Assembly (NCBI GenBank): GCA_023410645.1
Contig: JAEYPQ010000065.1
Location: 124,001-188,000 of the forward strand
DNA from: Bacillota bacterium
Lineage (GTDB): Bacteria > Bacillota > Clostridia > TANB77 > CAG-465
DNA length: 64,000 bases
Direction: 5' to 3'
The notes under the pieces: model-generated
What the model was told of the DNA's origin: nothing
The model's database searches: none
What the model saw: only the letters and a program-made list of their open reading frames with translations
Program-made: the position numbers and the translations under genes
Shown here: in pieces, positions 7,980-16,163 of the stretch
Position numbering within the stretch: the first letter of the stretch is position 1
Layout: every line of letters starts with the position of its first letter

Positions 7980-8708
7980 CTAACTTAATAGACTATCATC
8001 AAGTTTTGAAATTACAATACTAACAATAACAATATAAAATATTATTGATGTTATACTTATAATTCCTAATCCAAATAAATTAAATATTAGAAATATAAAT
8101 AAAAGGAAAAGGGAAAAATGTGATATTGGTATATATGATATAAAAAGCTTAATTGGTGGAATTTTTTTGCAATAGTACCAACACTTATCATAAATTTTTG
8201 TACCTAACGCTGGGTTATATATTTTCATTGATAAATTATCAATAAAAATTACTAATACAACAAAAATAAAAAGTAATATAAATTCAAGTTTCTTTGATGT
8301 AATACATAATATAGCAGACGATACAAATGTGGTAATTAAAGAAGTAAATAATTTAATTTTTTCAATATAATTAATATCGAATGAATAATCATTTTTCTTT
8401 TCATTATTTGATATTAATTTGTGTGATACAATAAAATAAACTAAAATACTAAAAATATTAGAAAGTAATAAATGAATGAGATTAGTTTTAAACACAAATT
8501 GCCAAAATAAAGAGAAAACAATTAATGAATTAACAAAAATAATTGAAAATCCAAAATCTTCAAATTCATTGAAATAACTCTCAAATATATCAGCAATGAA
8601 CCATTTTAAACTGAATTTGTCATCTTCTTTAAAGTCTCTTTTATCTGTAAATCTTTCAAGTAAGATATCTTTAAGTTTTTTCCGTTTATTAATTAATTTC
8701 TTATTCAT
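7980..8708 (-). CDS. hypothetical multi-pass membrane protein
   Basis: 242 residues. A basic, hydrophilic N-terminus of about 45 residues is followed by roughly six membrane helices, in pairs near 53-70, 77-97, 115-133, 140-157, 190-213 and 215-236. A cytoplasmic loop near 160-185 contains NPALGTKIYDKCWYYCKK. No transporter or enzyme motif is visible and I do not recognise the family. The ATG at 8708 has GGAGG nine bases upstream on the minus strand. It is a lone gene with no operon partner. Confidence 0.75.
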   Translation of the reverse strand: MNKKLINKRKKLKDILLERFTDKRDFKEDDKFSLKWFIADIFESYFNEFEDFGFSIIFVNSLIVFSLFWQFVFKTNLIHLLLSNIFSILVYFIVSHKLISNNEKKNDYSFDINYIEKIKLFTSLITTFVSSAILCITSKKLEFILLFIFVVLVIFIDNLSMKIYNPALGTKIYDKCWYYCKKIPPIKLFISYIPISHFSLFLLFIFLIFNLFGLGIISITSIIFYIVIVSIVISKLDDSLLS

Positions 8709-8861
8709 AATAATACCTCCATATTATAAAATTATTTATAAAGTTATTTTGCCTATATTTATATTATTAGAACATAAATTAGATTAAAAGTCAATATAAA
8801 GATATAATTAAAAAATTATATAATAGACATACATATATGATTTGTTTTTTAAACTATATTA

Positions 8862-8888
8862 TTGACAATTATTAAAATATAATATAAT
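8862..8888 (+). promoter_or_regulatory. promoter of the HELGH protein gene
   Basis: TTGACA (8862-8867) with TATAAT at 8883-8888 (15-bp spacer) or TAATAT at 8885-8890 (17-bp spacer). Confidence 0.65.
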
Positions 8889-8919
8889 ATTATATTTGTA
8901 TTATAAAGAGAGGGATATA

Positions 8920-10098
8920 ATGGAGTTTATTGATGAAGTTTGCGATAAATACGGTTATGATGAAGAAATAAAAATAGCCATTTCTAAAATTTTTCCAGTA
9001 ATGGTTGAGCAATATGGAGAGAATAGAAAAAGTGATATTATTGAAATGTTTAATGATGTAAGAATATTTAAGTCAAAAGACATGTCAAAATCTACACAAT
9101 CTAAGATTGAAGATATAATGACAAGCAATATAAATAAAAATGTAAATTTTATAGATGAAAATCCTTATGAAGATGATAATGAACCAGGATCATATTATTC
9201 TAGTCTTCCAATATTTAACGAAAATTTGGAGTCAACTGAAACTAGAAAATGGATTGTTATTAAAGATATGGAAGGTACTATTTATGGCAATGAATATAAA
9301 AATACATTTGGTACATATATAAATATACCATATTTTATACACGAGCTAGGACATGCTTTTGCAATGAATAAATCAAAAGCAGTTATAAGCGGTAATACAT
9401 TACATTTAAAACGAGGTATGTTTGAAACTATAAGTGAAGTTCAAAATATGGATGATAAAGTTAATATTATAGAAAAAGAAAATAAATACATAATAATTGA
9501 AGAAATGTTAAATGAAAAAGAAACACAGGATATGCTTTGTAAATATATGGGATTAGAATCTTATGTTGAGGTTAATAGTAGGTTAAATCAAATAAAGCAT
9601 GTAGGGACAAGTTATTCACCAGTGCTTATATCACTAGCTAATAAAATGGAAGAGGTTATTGGAAGAGAAGATTTACTGAGTCTTAGAGTTGATAATAATA
9701 TGAAAATAAAAGAAAATTTTAAACAAATGGCAAAAAAATCACAAATATATAAAAAATATTTAAATAATAAGGATGCTTTTGAATATTTAGATGAGAAAAT
9801 TTTTGAATTATTCAAACTAAAATTATCATGTTATAAGATGTCCGTTGATCAATATAAAGAACAAACATCTAGAAAGATGGTCGATGCTTTTGCGTCACTT
9901 TGTGCTTATGAAGAATCAATAAATCCAGAAAAAATGAATGAGCCAAAATACACTAATATCAGAAATAATATTTTGGAACAATATGAAAAGAATACATTAA
10001 AAGAAGTTCTGAAAACTCAAATAAAAGACGATATTGATATTTCGACCAATTCATCTTCAGATAGCTTAGAATTAAAAAAAGAAAATATGGTTAAATAA
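8920..10098 (+). CDS. putative zinc metallopeptidase with HELGH motif
   Basis: 392 residues, no signal peptide or membrane helix. HELGH at residues 141-145 (within PYFIHELGHAFAM) is the HExxH zinc-binding and catalytic motif. A Glu pair at 194-195, in IIIEEMLNE, is a candidate third ligand of the gluzincin type. The rest is helical and charged, and no named peptidase family is recognised. The ATG at 8920 has GAGAGGG upstream; an in-frame ATG at 8896 lacks a site. It has its own promoter. A catalytic role is inferred only from the motif. Confidence 0.7.
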   Translation: MEFIDEVCDKYGYDEEIKIAISKIFPVMVEQYGENRKSDIIEMFNDVRIFKSKDMSKSTQSKIEDIMTSNINKNVNFIDENPYEDDNEPGSYYSSLPIFNENLESTETRKWIVIKDMEGTIYGNEYKNTFGTYINIPYFIHELGHAFAMNKSKAVISGNTLHLKRGMFETISEVQNMDDKVNIIEKENKYIIIEEMLNEKETQDMLCKYMGLESYVEVNSRLNQIKHVGTSYSPVLISLANKMEEVIGREDLLSLRVDNNMKIKENFKQMAKKSQIYKKYLNNKDAFEYLDEKIFELFKLKLSCYKMSVDQYKEQTSRKMVDAFASLCAYEESINPEKMNEPKYTNIRNNILEQYEKNTLKEVLKTQIKDDIDISTNSSSDSLELKKENMVK

Positions 10099-10197
10099 AT
10101 TTTATTTTCAATAATTTATTTTGCTTTAAAGATAATCATTGTATGAATAATAAATGTTTAAAATTCCATATTTTTTGCAAAGAAAACATAATTTTTG

Positions 10198-10226
10198 TTG
10201 ACATTAAATTAAATGTATGATAAAAT
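10198..10226 (+). promoter_or_regulatory. promoter of the rpmG-secE-nusG ribosomal operon
   Basis: TTGACA (10198-10203), 17-bp spacer, TAAAAT (10221-10226). Confidence 0.75.
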
Positions 10227-10268
10227 ATTTTAGCATACATGATTAGAATAGCGTGGAGGTGTTTTTTT

Positions 10269-10418
10269 ATGAGAGAAAATTTAACAATGGCATGTACAGA
10301 ATGCAAACAAAGAAATTATGAAACAGAAAAAAATAAGAGAAATAATCCTGACAGAATTGAACAAAGAAAATTCTGTAAATTCTGTGGAAAACATACTATA
10401 CACAAAGAAACTAAGTAA
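10269..10418 (+). CDS. rpmG: 50S ribosomal protein L33
   Basis: 49 residues starting MRENLTMACTECKQRNYETE and ending HKETK. It carries the two Cys pairs (CTEC and CKFC) of the zinc-binding form of L33. GTGGAGGTG lies just upstream of the ATG at 10269. It is followed 18 bases later by secE, the classic rpmG-secE-nusG order. Complete and intact. Confidence 0.95.
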   Translation: MRENLTMACTECKQRNYETEKNKRNNPDRIEQRKFCKFCGKHTIHKETK

Positions 10419-10436
10419 AAAAGGAGTGGCTGACAC

Positions 10437-10634
10437 ATGGCTAATGGATTTTTTAAAGGCGTTAAATCTGAACTAAAGAAAGTAGTATGGCCTACTAAAA
10501 ATCAGTTATTGAATAATACAATGCTAGTTGTAGCACTTGTAATAGCTTTTGCTGTTATTATACTTGGTTTTGATATGTTAATGGAATTTTTTGACGGCAA
10601 ATTATGGGACTTAATTAGTTCTAAGGTAGGATAA
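10437..10634 (+). CDS. secE: preprotein translocase subunit SecE
   Basis: 65 residues, the short single-helix Firmicutes form. The conserved cytoplasmic motif FKGVKSELKKVVWPTK precedes one membrane helix (about 27-49). SecE holds the SecY channel together. AAGGAGTGG lies upstream of the ATG at 10437. nusG follows. Confidence 0.97.
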   Translation: MANGFFKGVKSELKKVVWPTKNQLLNNTMLVVALVIAFAVIILGFDMLMEFFDGKLWDLISSKVG

Positions 10635-10658
10635 TACTAAAAAGAGGAGTTGATTATT

Positions 10659-11207
10659 GTGGAAAATGAAAATACTGGAGTAGATGAAAACATCTCAAAA
10701 GTACCACATTGGTATGTTGTATATACTTATTCTGGCTATGAGAATAAGGTAAAAGCAACTCTAGAAAAAATAGTTGAAAATAGAGGCCTAAAAGATAAAA
10801 TCTCAGAAGTAATAATTCCTATGGAAGAAGAAATCGAAATAAAAGATGGAAAACAGAAATCATCTATTAAGAAAGTTTTTCCTGGTTATGTACTAGTTAA
10901 AATGATAATGGAAGATGAAACTTGGTATGTTGTAAAAAGTATCAAGGGTGTTTTTAATTTTGTGGGTGTTGGTGAAAAACCATTACCACTTACTGATAAA
11001 GAGATGCAAACTTTGGGAATTGATGAAGTAATAAATCTTGATTTTGGTGTTGGAGATGGAGTAAGAATTATAACTGAACCATTTTACAATTATCCTGCAA
11101 TAATTGAGGAAATTTTCAAGGACAAGAAGAGAGTTAAAGTTAAAGTTTCAATGTTTGGTAGAGAAACAACAGTTGATCTTGAATTTAACCAAATTCAAAA
11201 AATATAG
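10659..11207 (+). CDS. nusG: transcription termination/antitermination protein NusG
   Basis: 182 residues. The NGN domain begins HWYVVYTYSGYENKVKATLE and contains KVFPGYVLVKM, GVFNFVG; the C-terminal KOW part includes GDGVRIITEPF and KVKVSMFGRETTVDLEF. NusG binds RNA polymerase and modulates pausing and elongation. The GTG at 10659 is taken as the start because GAGGAG (10644-10649) is nine bases upstream; the frame also opens at TTG 10650, which touches the site. Co-transcribed with secE and rplK. Confidence 0.95.
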   Translation: MENENTGVDENISKVPHWYVVYTYSGYENKVKATLEKIVENRGLKDKISEVIIPMEEEIEIKDGKQKSSIKKVFPGYVLVKMIMEDETWYVVKSIKGVFNFVGVGEKPLPLTDKEMQTLGIDEVINLDFGVGDGVRIITEPFYNYPAIIEEIFKDKKRVKVKVSMFGRETTVDLEFNQIQKI

Positions 11208-11264
11208 CATAACAGTATAAATTATATATTTGATATATAATCCTATTTTAAGGAGGTGAAAATG

Positions 11265-11693
11265 ATGGCAGAAAAAAAGGTAACTCATGTTGTTAAATTA
11301 CAAATTCAAGCTGGTAAAGCTAATCCAGCACCACCAGTAGGACCTGCACTTGGACCAACTGGAATAAATATTATGCAATTTTGTAAAGACTTCAATGAAA
11401 AAACTGCAAAAGATGCAGGAATGGTATTCCCAGTTATATTAACAGTATATTCTGATAAGAGTTTTGATTATGTTTTAAAAACTCCACCAGCATCTATATT
11501 ACTTAAACAAGCCGCTAAAATCGAAAAAGGTTCTAGCAAATCTCATAGAGATAAAGTTGGAAAAGTAACACTTGCACAAGTTGAAGAAATTGCAAAAACA
11601 AAAATGCAAGACCTAAATGCATCATCTTTAGAATCTGCAGTATCTATAGTTAAAGGTACAGCAAGATCAATGGGGATCGAAGTTATAGGTTAA
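11265..11693 (+). CDS. rplK: 50S ribosomal protein L11
   Basis: 142 residues. It shows the L11 signature KLQIQAGKANPAPPVGPALG, the central DYVLKTPPAS motif and a C-terminal rRNA-binding domain ending SMGIEV. ATG 11265 is preferred because it gives the usual N-terminus MAEKK; ATG 11262 is one codon earlier. AGGAGGTG lies at 11251-11258. Part of the rplK-rplA pair. Confidence 0.97.
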   Translation: MAEKKVTHVVKLQIQAGKANPAPPVGPALGPTGINIMQFCKDFNEKTAKDAGMVFPVILTVYSDKSFDYVLKTPPASILLKQAAKIEKGSSKSHRDKVGKVTLAQVEEIAKTKMQDLNASSLESAVSIVKGTARSMGIEVIG

Positions 11694-11745
11694 TTATGGG
11701 AGAATTATATATTAATTCGCTAAAACCAAAGGAGGGAAGAAGAAA

Positions 11746-12426
11746 ATGAGTAAGAGAATGCAAGAAGCAGCAAAATTAATTGAAAAAGGAAAACTTTATG
11801 ATGCTAAAGAAGCAATTGAATTAGCTCTTAGTACACCTAAGGCAAAATTTGATGAAACTTTAGAAATGCACATTAAACTTGGAGTTGACTCTAAACAAGC
11901 TGATCAACAAGTAAGAGGTGTTATGGTATTACCAAATGGAACAGGTAAAACTAAAAAAGTTTTAGTTCTTGCTAAAGGTGAAAAAGCAGATCAAGCAAAA
12001 GCAGCAGGTGCTGATTTTGTAGGTGATGATGACATGATACAAAAAATCCAATCAGAAAACTGGTTTGATTATGATGTAGTTGTTGCAACACCTGATATGA
12101 TGGTATCACTTGGAAGAATAGCTAAGATACTTGGACCAAAAGGTCTTATGCCAAATCCTAAATCTGGAACAGTAACAATGGATGTAGTTAAAGCTGTATC
12201 TGAAATTAAAGCTGGTAAAATCGAGTATAGACTAGATAAAAATAATATTATACATTGTCCAATAGGTAAAGTTTCTTTTGGATATGATAAATTAAAAGAA
12301 AACTATGATGCTTTACTTGAGACAATAATTAAAGTTAAACCAGCAGCTGCAAAAGGAACATACTTAAGATCTATTGCTGTATCTACAACAATGGGTCCTG
12401 GAATAAAAATAAGCCCAAGACAGTAG
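11746..12426 (+). CDS. rplA: 50S ribosomal protein L1
   Basis: 226 residues, typical for L1. It contains the conserved RGVMVLPNGTGK, ADFVGDDDMI, the KILGPKGLMPNPKSGTVT signature and a closing TTMGPGIKIS. L1 binds 23S rRNA at the stalk and, in many bacteria, its own operon mRNA. AAGGAGGGAAG precedes the ATG. The L10 leader follows immediately. Confidence 0.97.
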   Translation: MSKRMQEAAKLIEKGKLYDAKEAIELALSTPKAKFDETLEMHIKLGVDSKQADQQVRGVMVLPNGTGKTKKVLVLAKGEKADQAKAAGADFVGDDDMIQKIQSENWFDYDVVVATPDMMVSLGRIAKILGPKGLMPNPKSGTVTMDVVKAVSEIKAGKIEYRLDKNNIIHCPIGKVSFGYDKLKENYDALLETIIKVKPAAAKGTYLRSIAVSTTMGPGIKISPRQ

Positions 12427-12429
12427 GTG

Positions 12430-12536
12430 GATAATATCCATAATTCCTACCGAGGTAAATTTAAAAAATGAGAACGGTTAAGTTTTTGTTTGATATTTAC
12501 TTTGGTAGATGTCAGGCAGAAACTTTTTATATTTTA
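12430..12536 (+). ncRNA. ribosomal protein L10 leader (autoregulatory RNA)
   Basis: The 127-base gap between rplA and rplJ holds CCTACCGAGGTAAAT (from 12448) and the partner ATTTACTTTGGTAGA (from 12495), forming a long stem, followed by TGTCAGGCAGAAAC before the AAGGAGGTG site. This is the conserved L10(L12)4-binding leader seen upstream of rplJ in Firmicutes, where excess L10-L12 complex represses the operon. The boundaries are approximate. Confidence 0.8.
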
Positions 12537-12553
12537 AGGAGGTGTCATAAAAA

Positions 12554-13054
12554 GTGCCAAGTGAAAAAGTATTAAACAAGAAAAAAGAGCAAGTAGTTGA
12601 ATTAGCTGAAAAAATTAAAAAAGCTAAAATGGTTATTTTCACTGAATACAGAGGTATATCAGTAGAAGACGATACTAAATTACGTTCTAAAATAAGAGAA
12701 AATGGTGACGAATACATGGTAGTAAAAAACTCAACAATTTCTTATGCAGTTAAAGAAGCAGGAATTGAAGGAGTTCAAACTTTTGAAGGACCTACTGCAG
12801 TAGTAATAGGTTATGAAGATTATGTAGCACCAGCTAAAACAATAAATGATTACGCAAAAGATAATGAATTCTATAAAATTAAATGTGGAATCATGGATCA
12901 AAAAGCAATTTCTGATGGTGAAGTTAAAAAACTTGCAAATCTACCATCAAGAGATACATTATATGCTATGGTTGCATCTGCATTACTTGGAAATATCCGT
13001 AATTTAGCAGTTGTTCTTGACCAAGCAAGACAAAAGCAAGAAGAAAATGCTTAG
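12554..13054 (+). CDS. rplJ: 50S ribosomal protein L10
   Basis: 166 residues. It contains the L10 pattern KKEQVVELAEKIKKAKMVIF, TEYRGISVEDDTKLR, and LPSRDTLYAMVASALLG. GTG start at 12554 with AAGGAGGTG (12537-12545) ten bases upstream. L10 forms the base of the L7/L12 stalk. Controlled by the upstream leader. Confidence 0.96.
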   Translation: MPSEKVLNKKKEQVVELAEKIKKAKMVIFTEYRGISVEDDTKLRSKIRENGDEYMVVKNSTISYAVKEAGIEGVQTFEGPTAVVIGYEDYVAPAKTINDYAKDNEFYKIKCGIMDQKAISDGEVKKLANLPSRDTLYAMVASALLGNIRNLAVVLDQARQKQEENA

Positions 13055-13093
13055 TTTAAAAATAAATTATAATTGAAAATGGAGGAAAAAGAA

Positions 13094-13462
13094 ATGGAAA
13101 AAATTGAAAAATTAATCGAAGAAATTGAAAAATTAACAGTAATCGAATTAGCTGATTTAGTAAAAGCTATCGAAGAAAAATTTGGAGTAAGTGCTGCTGC
13201 TGCTGTTGTAGCTGCTGGACCAGTAGCTGGAGCTGCTGCAGTTGAAGAAAAAACTGAATTTAACGTTGTATTAAAAGACGCTGGAGCTACTAAAATAGCT
13301 GTAATCAAAGTAGTTAGAGAAGCTACTGGTTTAGGTCTTAAAGAAGCTAAAGATTTAGTTGATACTGCACCTCAAACAATAAAAGAAAACTTACCAAAAG
13401 AAGAAGCTGAAAAATTAGTTGAAGCTTTAAAAGCTGCTGGTGCTATGGCTGAAATGGTATAA
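13094..13462 (+). CDS. rplL: 50S ribosomal protein L7/L12
   Basis: 122 residues: N-terminal dimerisation region, an Ala-rich hinge (SAAAAVVAAGPVAGAAA) and the C-terminal factor-binding domain (FNVVLKDAGATKIAVIKVVR, TGLGLKEAKDLVD). The ATG at 13094 is preceded by GGAGG (13081-13085); an earlier in-frame start overlaps that site. A perfect 14-bp terminator follows at 13499. rpoB, the usual next gene, is not here. Confidence 0.97.
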   Translation: MEKIEKLIEEIEKLTVIELADLVKAIEEKFGVSAAAAVVAAGPVAGAAAVEEKTEFNVVLKDAGATKIAVIKVVREATGLGLKEAKDLVDTAPQTIKENLPKEEAEKLVEALKAAGAMAEMV

Positions 13463-13498
13463 TATTTATAAATATTATATAAATTTTATTAAATAAAA

Positions 13499-13532
13499 AA
13501 TGAAGTAGATAATAATTATCTACTTCATTTTA
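13499..13532. terminator. strong bidirectional terminator after rplL
   Basis: AATGAAGTAGATAA (13499-13512), loop TAA, TTATCTACTTCATT (13516-13529), perfect 14-bp stem with A and T tracts on the two sides. It separates rplL from a convergent gene. Confidence 0.95.
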
Positions 13533-13547
13533 CATTTTTACTTAGTT

Positions 13548-14063
13548 TTATACTATACTTCTAATATTTACATTATCGCTTTTGTCAATTCTATCTATTA
13601 ATTTGTTTATTACTTTCTTATAGTTTAAAATTAATTTTTCATTCTTTAGTATATATTGAATAGAAGAATTAACGGAAGTTAAGCTTTTAACGTTAAACGC
13701 TCCGTTCTCATAAGTAAGAAATAAATACAAAAATTGAGTTACAAAAATTAAAAATTTAACTCTTTGGTCTCTTAATTCATCAAGCATTTTATTGATATCT
13801 TTTGTTAGTTTCGTATCAGCATTTAGAAATAAATTTTTCAACTCTTTTTCAGCGTCATGAATTGAATTATAATTTATATTGTTCGTATTGAATTCATATA
13901 GCGAATTAATTAATTTTGTAGAAACATTTTGTATCTTTTCTCTTACATCTAAATCATTGAATTCGATATCTGCATAGCTGCAAATTCCTAATATAACATT
14001 TTGCATAACTGAGATATATGCTTTCGATTTATAGTAATTTGATTTATTTTTTTTAATATTCAT
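13548..14063 (-). CDS. hypothetical helical protein
   Basis: 171 residues, no signal peptide. It is predicted to be mostly alpha-helical with amphipathic segments; one hydrophobic stretch near 104-117 (FLIFVTQFLYLFLTY) may be a buried helix or a membrane segment. No family is recognised. AAGGAGGT lies eight bases before the ATG at 14063 on the minus strand. It is flanked by the rplL terminator and by the divergent gene at 14279. Confidence 0.7.
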   Translation of the reverse strand: MNIKKNKSNYYKSKAYISVMQNVILGICSYADIEFNDLDVREKIQNVSTKLINSLYEFNTNNINYNSIHDAEKELKNLFLNADTKLTKDINKMLDELRDQRVKFLIFVTQFLYLFLTYENGAFNVKSLTSVNSSIQYILKNEKLILNYKKVINKLIDRIDKSDNVNIRSIV

Positions 14064-14197
14064 ATAATATACCTCCTTAATTAAAAAAGTATACCGTTAA
14101 TAAGTTGCAAAGTAATTATACTCCTGTATAGTAATAAAGTCAATAGTAGTATTATAATTATTAATATGTAATTAATATTAATTGCATTTGAATAATA

Positions 14198-14226
14198 TTG
14201 AATAATGAGATTATTTGTGTTATAAT
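14198..14226 (+). promoter_or_regulatory. promoter of the duplicated-domain gene
   Basis: TTGAAT (14198-14203), 17-bp spacer, TATAAT (14221-14226). Confidence 0.7.
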
Positions 14227-14278
14227 ACTGATAATTTTCTTATAAATACATTTATTTAAATTTAAATGGAGGAGACTT

Positions 14279-14860
14279 ATGGAAATCACAGACTGTAAGA
14301 AGTTATCAGAGGTTATTAAAGAAAAAAATCCTAAGGCAAAAATATATTTTCGGGGTAATTCTTACCCATATATTGAGTCTAGTGTATCTGTAGATCAGTT
14401 AAAGTTACCCACTAATTTTATTTATGATAAAGCTATGGGGAAAATATGTAATGATCAGATATCATTATTTATTTCTATGCTTGATGAATCATATAATGAA
14501 ATTACTAAAAATATTATTAATATAAATACTCAGAATAGTATTACTGATGTAGAATATTATCCATCAATAATATTCTGTATTCAAGGTTTGTTTGAGGAAT
14601 CTTATTCAAATAGAAATTTTTGTACAGTTATTTTGATAAATTCTATATATTATGAAGTAACTGAAAAAATAAAAAAATTAAATCCAAATGCAAATATTGA
14701 ATTTGCAATCGATGATATTGGAGCTTTTATAACCACATCTGTGGATGTTAGAAACATGGTTCTTCCAAAATGTTTTTTATATGATAACTCGGAAATGACA
14801 ATTCGTTACAAAAATGTAACGATAGATATATTATGTCTTCCAGAATATTTAAGTAATTAA
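14279..14860 (+). CDS. hypothetical protein made of two similar halves
   Basis: 193 residues, no signal peptide. Residues about 10-70 and 125-187 are alike: each has a K-x-x-NP-x-A-x-I-x-F block, then I-x-(S/T)-S-V-x-V, then LP-x-x-F-(I/L)-YD, then a closing alternating hydrophobic strand. This shows an internal duplication, perhaps of a small alpha/beta domain. The family is not recognised. TGGAGGAG precedes the ATG. Arg25 is encoded by CGG (14351-14353), one of very few in-frame CGG codons in the window. A GC-rich terminator follows. Confidence 0.75.
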   Translation: MEITDCKKLSEVIKEKNPKAKIYFRGNSYPYIESSVSVDQLKLPTNFIYDKAMGKICNDQISLFISMLDESYNEITKNIININTQNSITDVEYYPSIIFCIQGLFEESYSNRNFCTVILINSIYYEVTEKIKKLNPNANIEFAIDDIGAFITTSVDVRNMVLPKCFLYDNSEMTIRYKNVTIDILCLPEYLSN

Positions 14861-14881
14861 CCCGCCTGTGGCGGGTTTTAC
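14859..14881 (+). terminator. Rho-independent terminator
   Basis: AACCCGCC (14859-14866), loop TGT, GGCGGGTT (14870-14877), then TTTA. The stem is strikingly GC-rich for this genome. Confidence 0.92.
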
Positions 14882-14912
14882 TTTATATATTTTATATTAT
14901 TTTGTAAACTAC

Positions 14913-14941
14913 TTTAATTATATCATAAATTATGGTATAAT
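14913..14941 (+). promoter_or_regulatory. promoter of tmRNA
   Basis: TATAAT (14936-14941) lies eleven bases before the mature 5' end at 14952. The -35 candidate TTTAAT (14913-14918) is weak, at 17-bp spacing. Confidence 0.6.
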
Positions 14942-14951
14942 ATAAATATAT

Positions 14952-15305
14952 GGGGGTGTAAGGTTTCGACAATTATTTTAATCATATGATAAGCGAGTAG
15001 TGGATTCTCGTTGGCCACTATAAAAACGAGAAATTAAATTTAAACGCAGATAATAAAAATTTTGCATTTGCTGCCTAAGTGTAGCATGTTCTATTTAGTT
15101 TAGCTAGAGGATTATATAGAGCATCGATTAATCTAGCACAACAAATTTAGCCTAAGATTGTAAGCTAAAGGGTATTTACAATCATAATATATTACGTTTT
15201 TGTAAATGTAACAGTAGTATATTATTAATTTAACATTTACTACACTCGTAGAAAGTTGTATGAAGGAATTTTTGGACGCGAGTTCGATTCTCGCCACCTC
15301 CACCA
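14952..15305 (+). ncRNA. ssrA: transfer-messenger RNA
   Basis: The 5' end GGGGGTG (14952-14958) pairs with CACCTCC just before the encoded 3' ACCA (ending 15305), making the acceptor stem. The TTCGATTC T-arm (GCGAGTTCGATTCTCGC) is at the 3' end, and GGTTTCGAC near the 5' end is the usual tmRNA opening. The tag reading frame runs 15046-15078 and encodes ADNKNFAFAA, then TAA. tmRNA with SmpB frees stalled ribosomes and tags their products for proteolysis. Length 354 bases. Confidence 0.95.
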
Positions 15306-15356
15306 ATAAAATATACTGTTTCATAAAACTATTTTTTAAGAAAGGAATTAATTTAT

Positions 15357-15968
15357 ATGGCAAGTTTTGATATACATTTAGCAATAGCAAAACGTTATGT
15401 TGAAAAAAATTCTGTTTGTGATACACAATCCTTTTATAAAGGAACTGTTGAACCAGATTTAGCAGATTGTAAACGTAATAGTCATTATTCTGGTAATAGA
15501 GACAATAGTAATTTAATATCATCTTTAGAAAATAAAGTAATTCTAAAAAATTATTTATTGGAAAACACAATTGATACATATTATGATAAAGGTGTATTTT
15601 TACATTTAATAACGGACTTTTTATTCTTCAATTCTTTCTTTGGAAAAAAATATTTAAATACTGTAAACTATGATGAATTTTGCAATGATTTATATTATAG
15701 TTATGAAACTATATCAAATTATTTAGAAGATAAATATTTGATTAGTTCATTAATAACTGATGAATTTATATTAAGTAAAATTAATGAAGTTATTAATAGA
15801 AGTAATAAAAAAATAAATGGTGTAAACAAAAATAATATTTTACCATATTTGAAACTTGATAGGTTTATTGAATTTGTATCAGGTATTAACTTGTATGAAT
15901 ATAGAGATGAAATACTTAATAGTGATATTAGTATATTACCTAAAAAAATTGAAACATATAAGTTATAA
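15357..15968 (+). CDS. hypothetical protein with His/Asp pattern of zinc-dependent phospholipase C type
   Basis: 203 residues, no signal peptide. Conserved-looking metal-ligand residues occur in order: DIHLAIAKRY near the start, GTVEPDLAD at about 29-37, NSHYSG at about 41-46, and GVFLHLITDFLFF at about 78-90. This His...Asp...His...His-x3-Asp order resembles the zinc-dependent phospholipase C-like superfamily; I infer the link and would not claim an activity. AAAGGA lies upstream of the ATG. It directly follows tmRNA and is followed by a weak terminator at 16007. Confidence 0.65.
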   Translation: MASFDIHLAIAKRYVEKNSVCDTQSFYKGTVEPDLADCKRNSHYSGNRDNSNLISSLENKVILKNYLLENTIDTYYDKGVFLHLITDFLFFNSFFGKKYLNTVNYDEFCNDLYYSYETISNYLEDKYLISSLITDEFILSKINEVINRSNKKINGVNKNNILPYLKLDRFIEFVSGINLYEYRDEILNSDISILPKKIETYKL

Positions 15969-16006
15969 TTTAATTATTATTATTATTATATATTATAAGA
16001 TTATAC

Positions 16007-16038
16007 AAAGGATATGTGTTGTAAAATACATATCTTTT
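16007..16038 (+). terminator. probable terminator
   Basis: GATATGT (16011-16017) pairs with ACATATC (16028-16034), extended by AAG/TTT, followed by TTTT. Confidence 0.65.
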
Positions 16039-16163
16039 ATTATGTTTTATTAATTATAATTTTAAGTATAAAAATGTAGCAAAATTGTCTATTATATGAT
16101 ATAATGTCATAAGTTATTGAGAACTTATTTAGAGGAAGATAAAAAATAAACTAGGAGGTAAAA

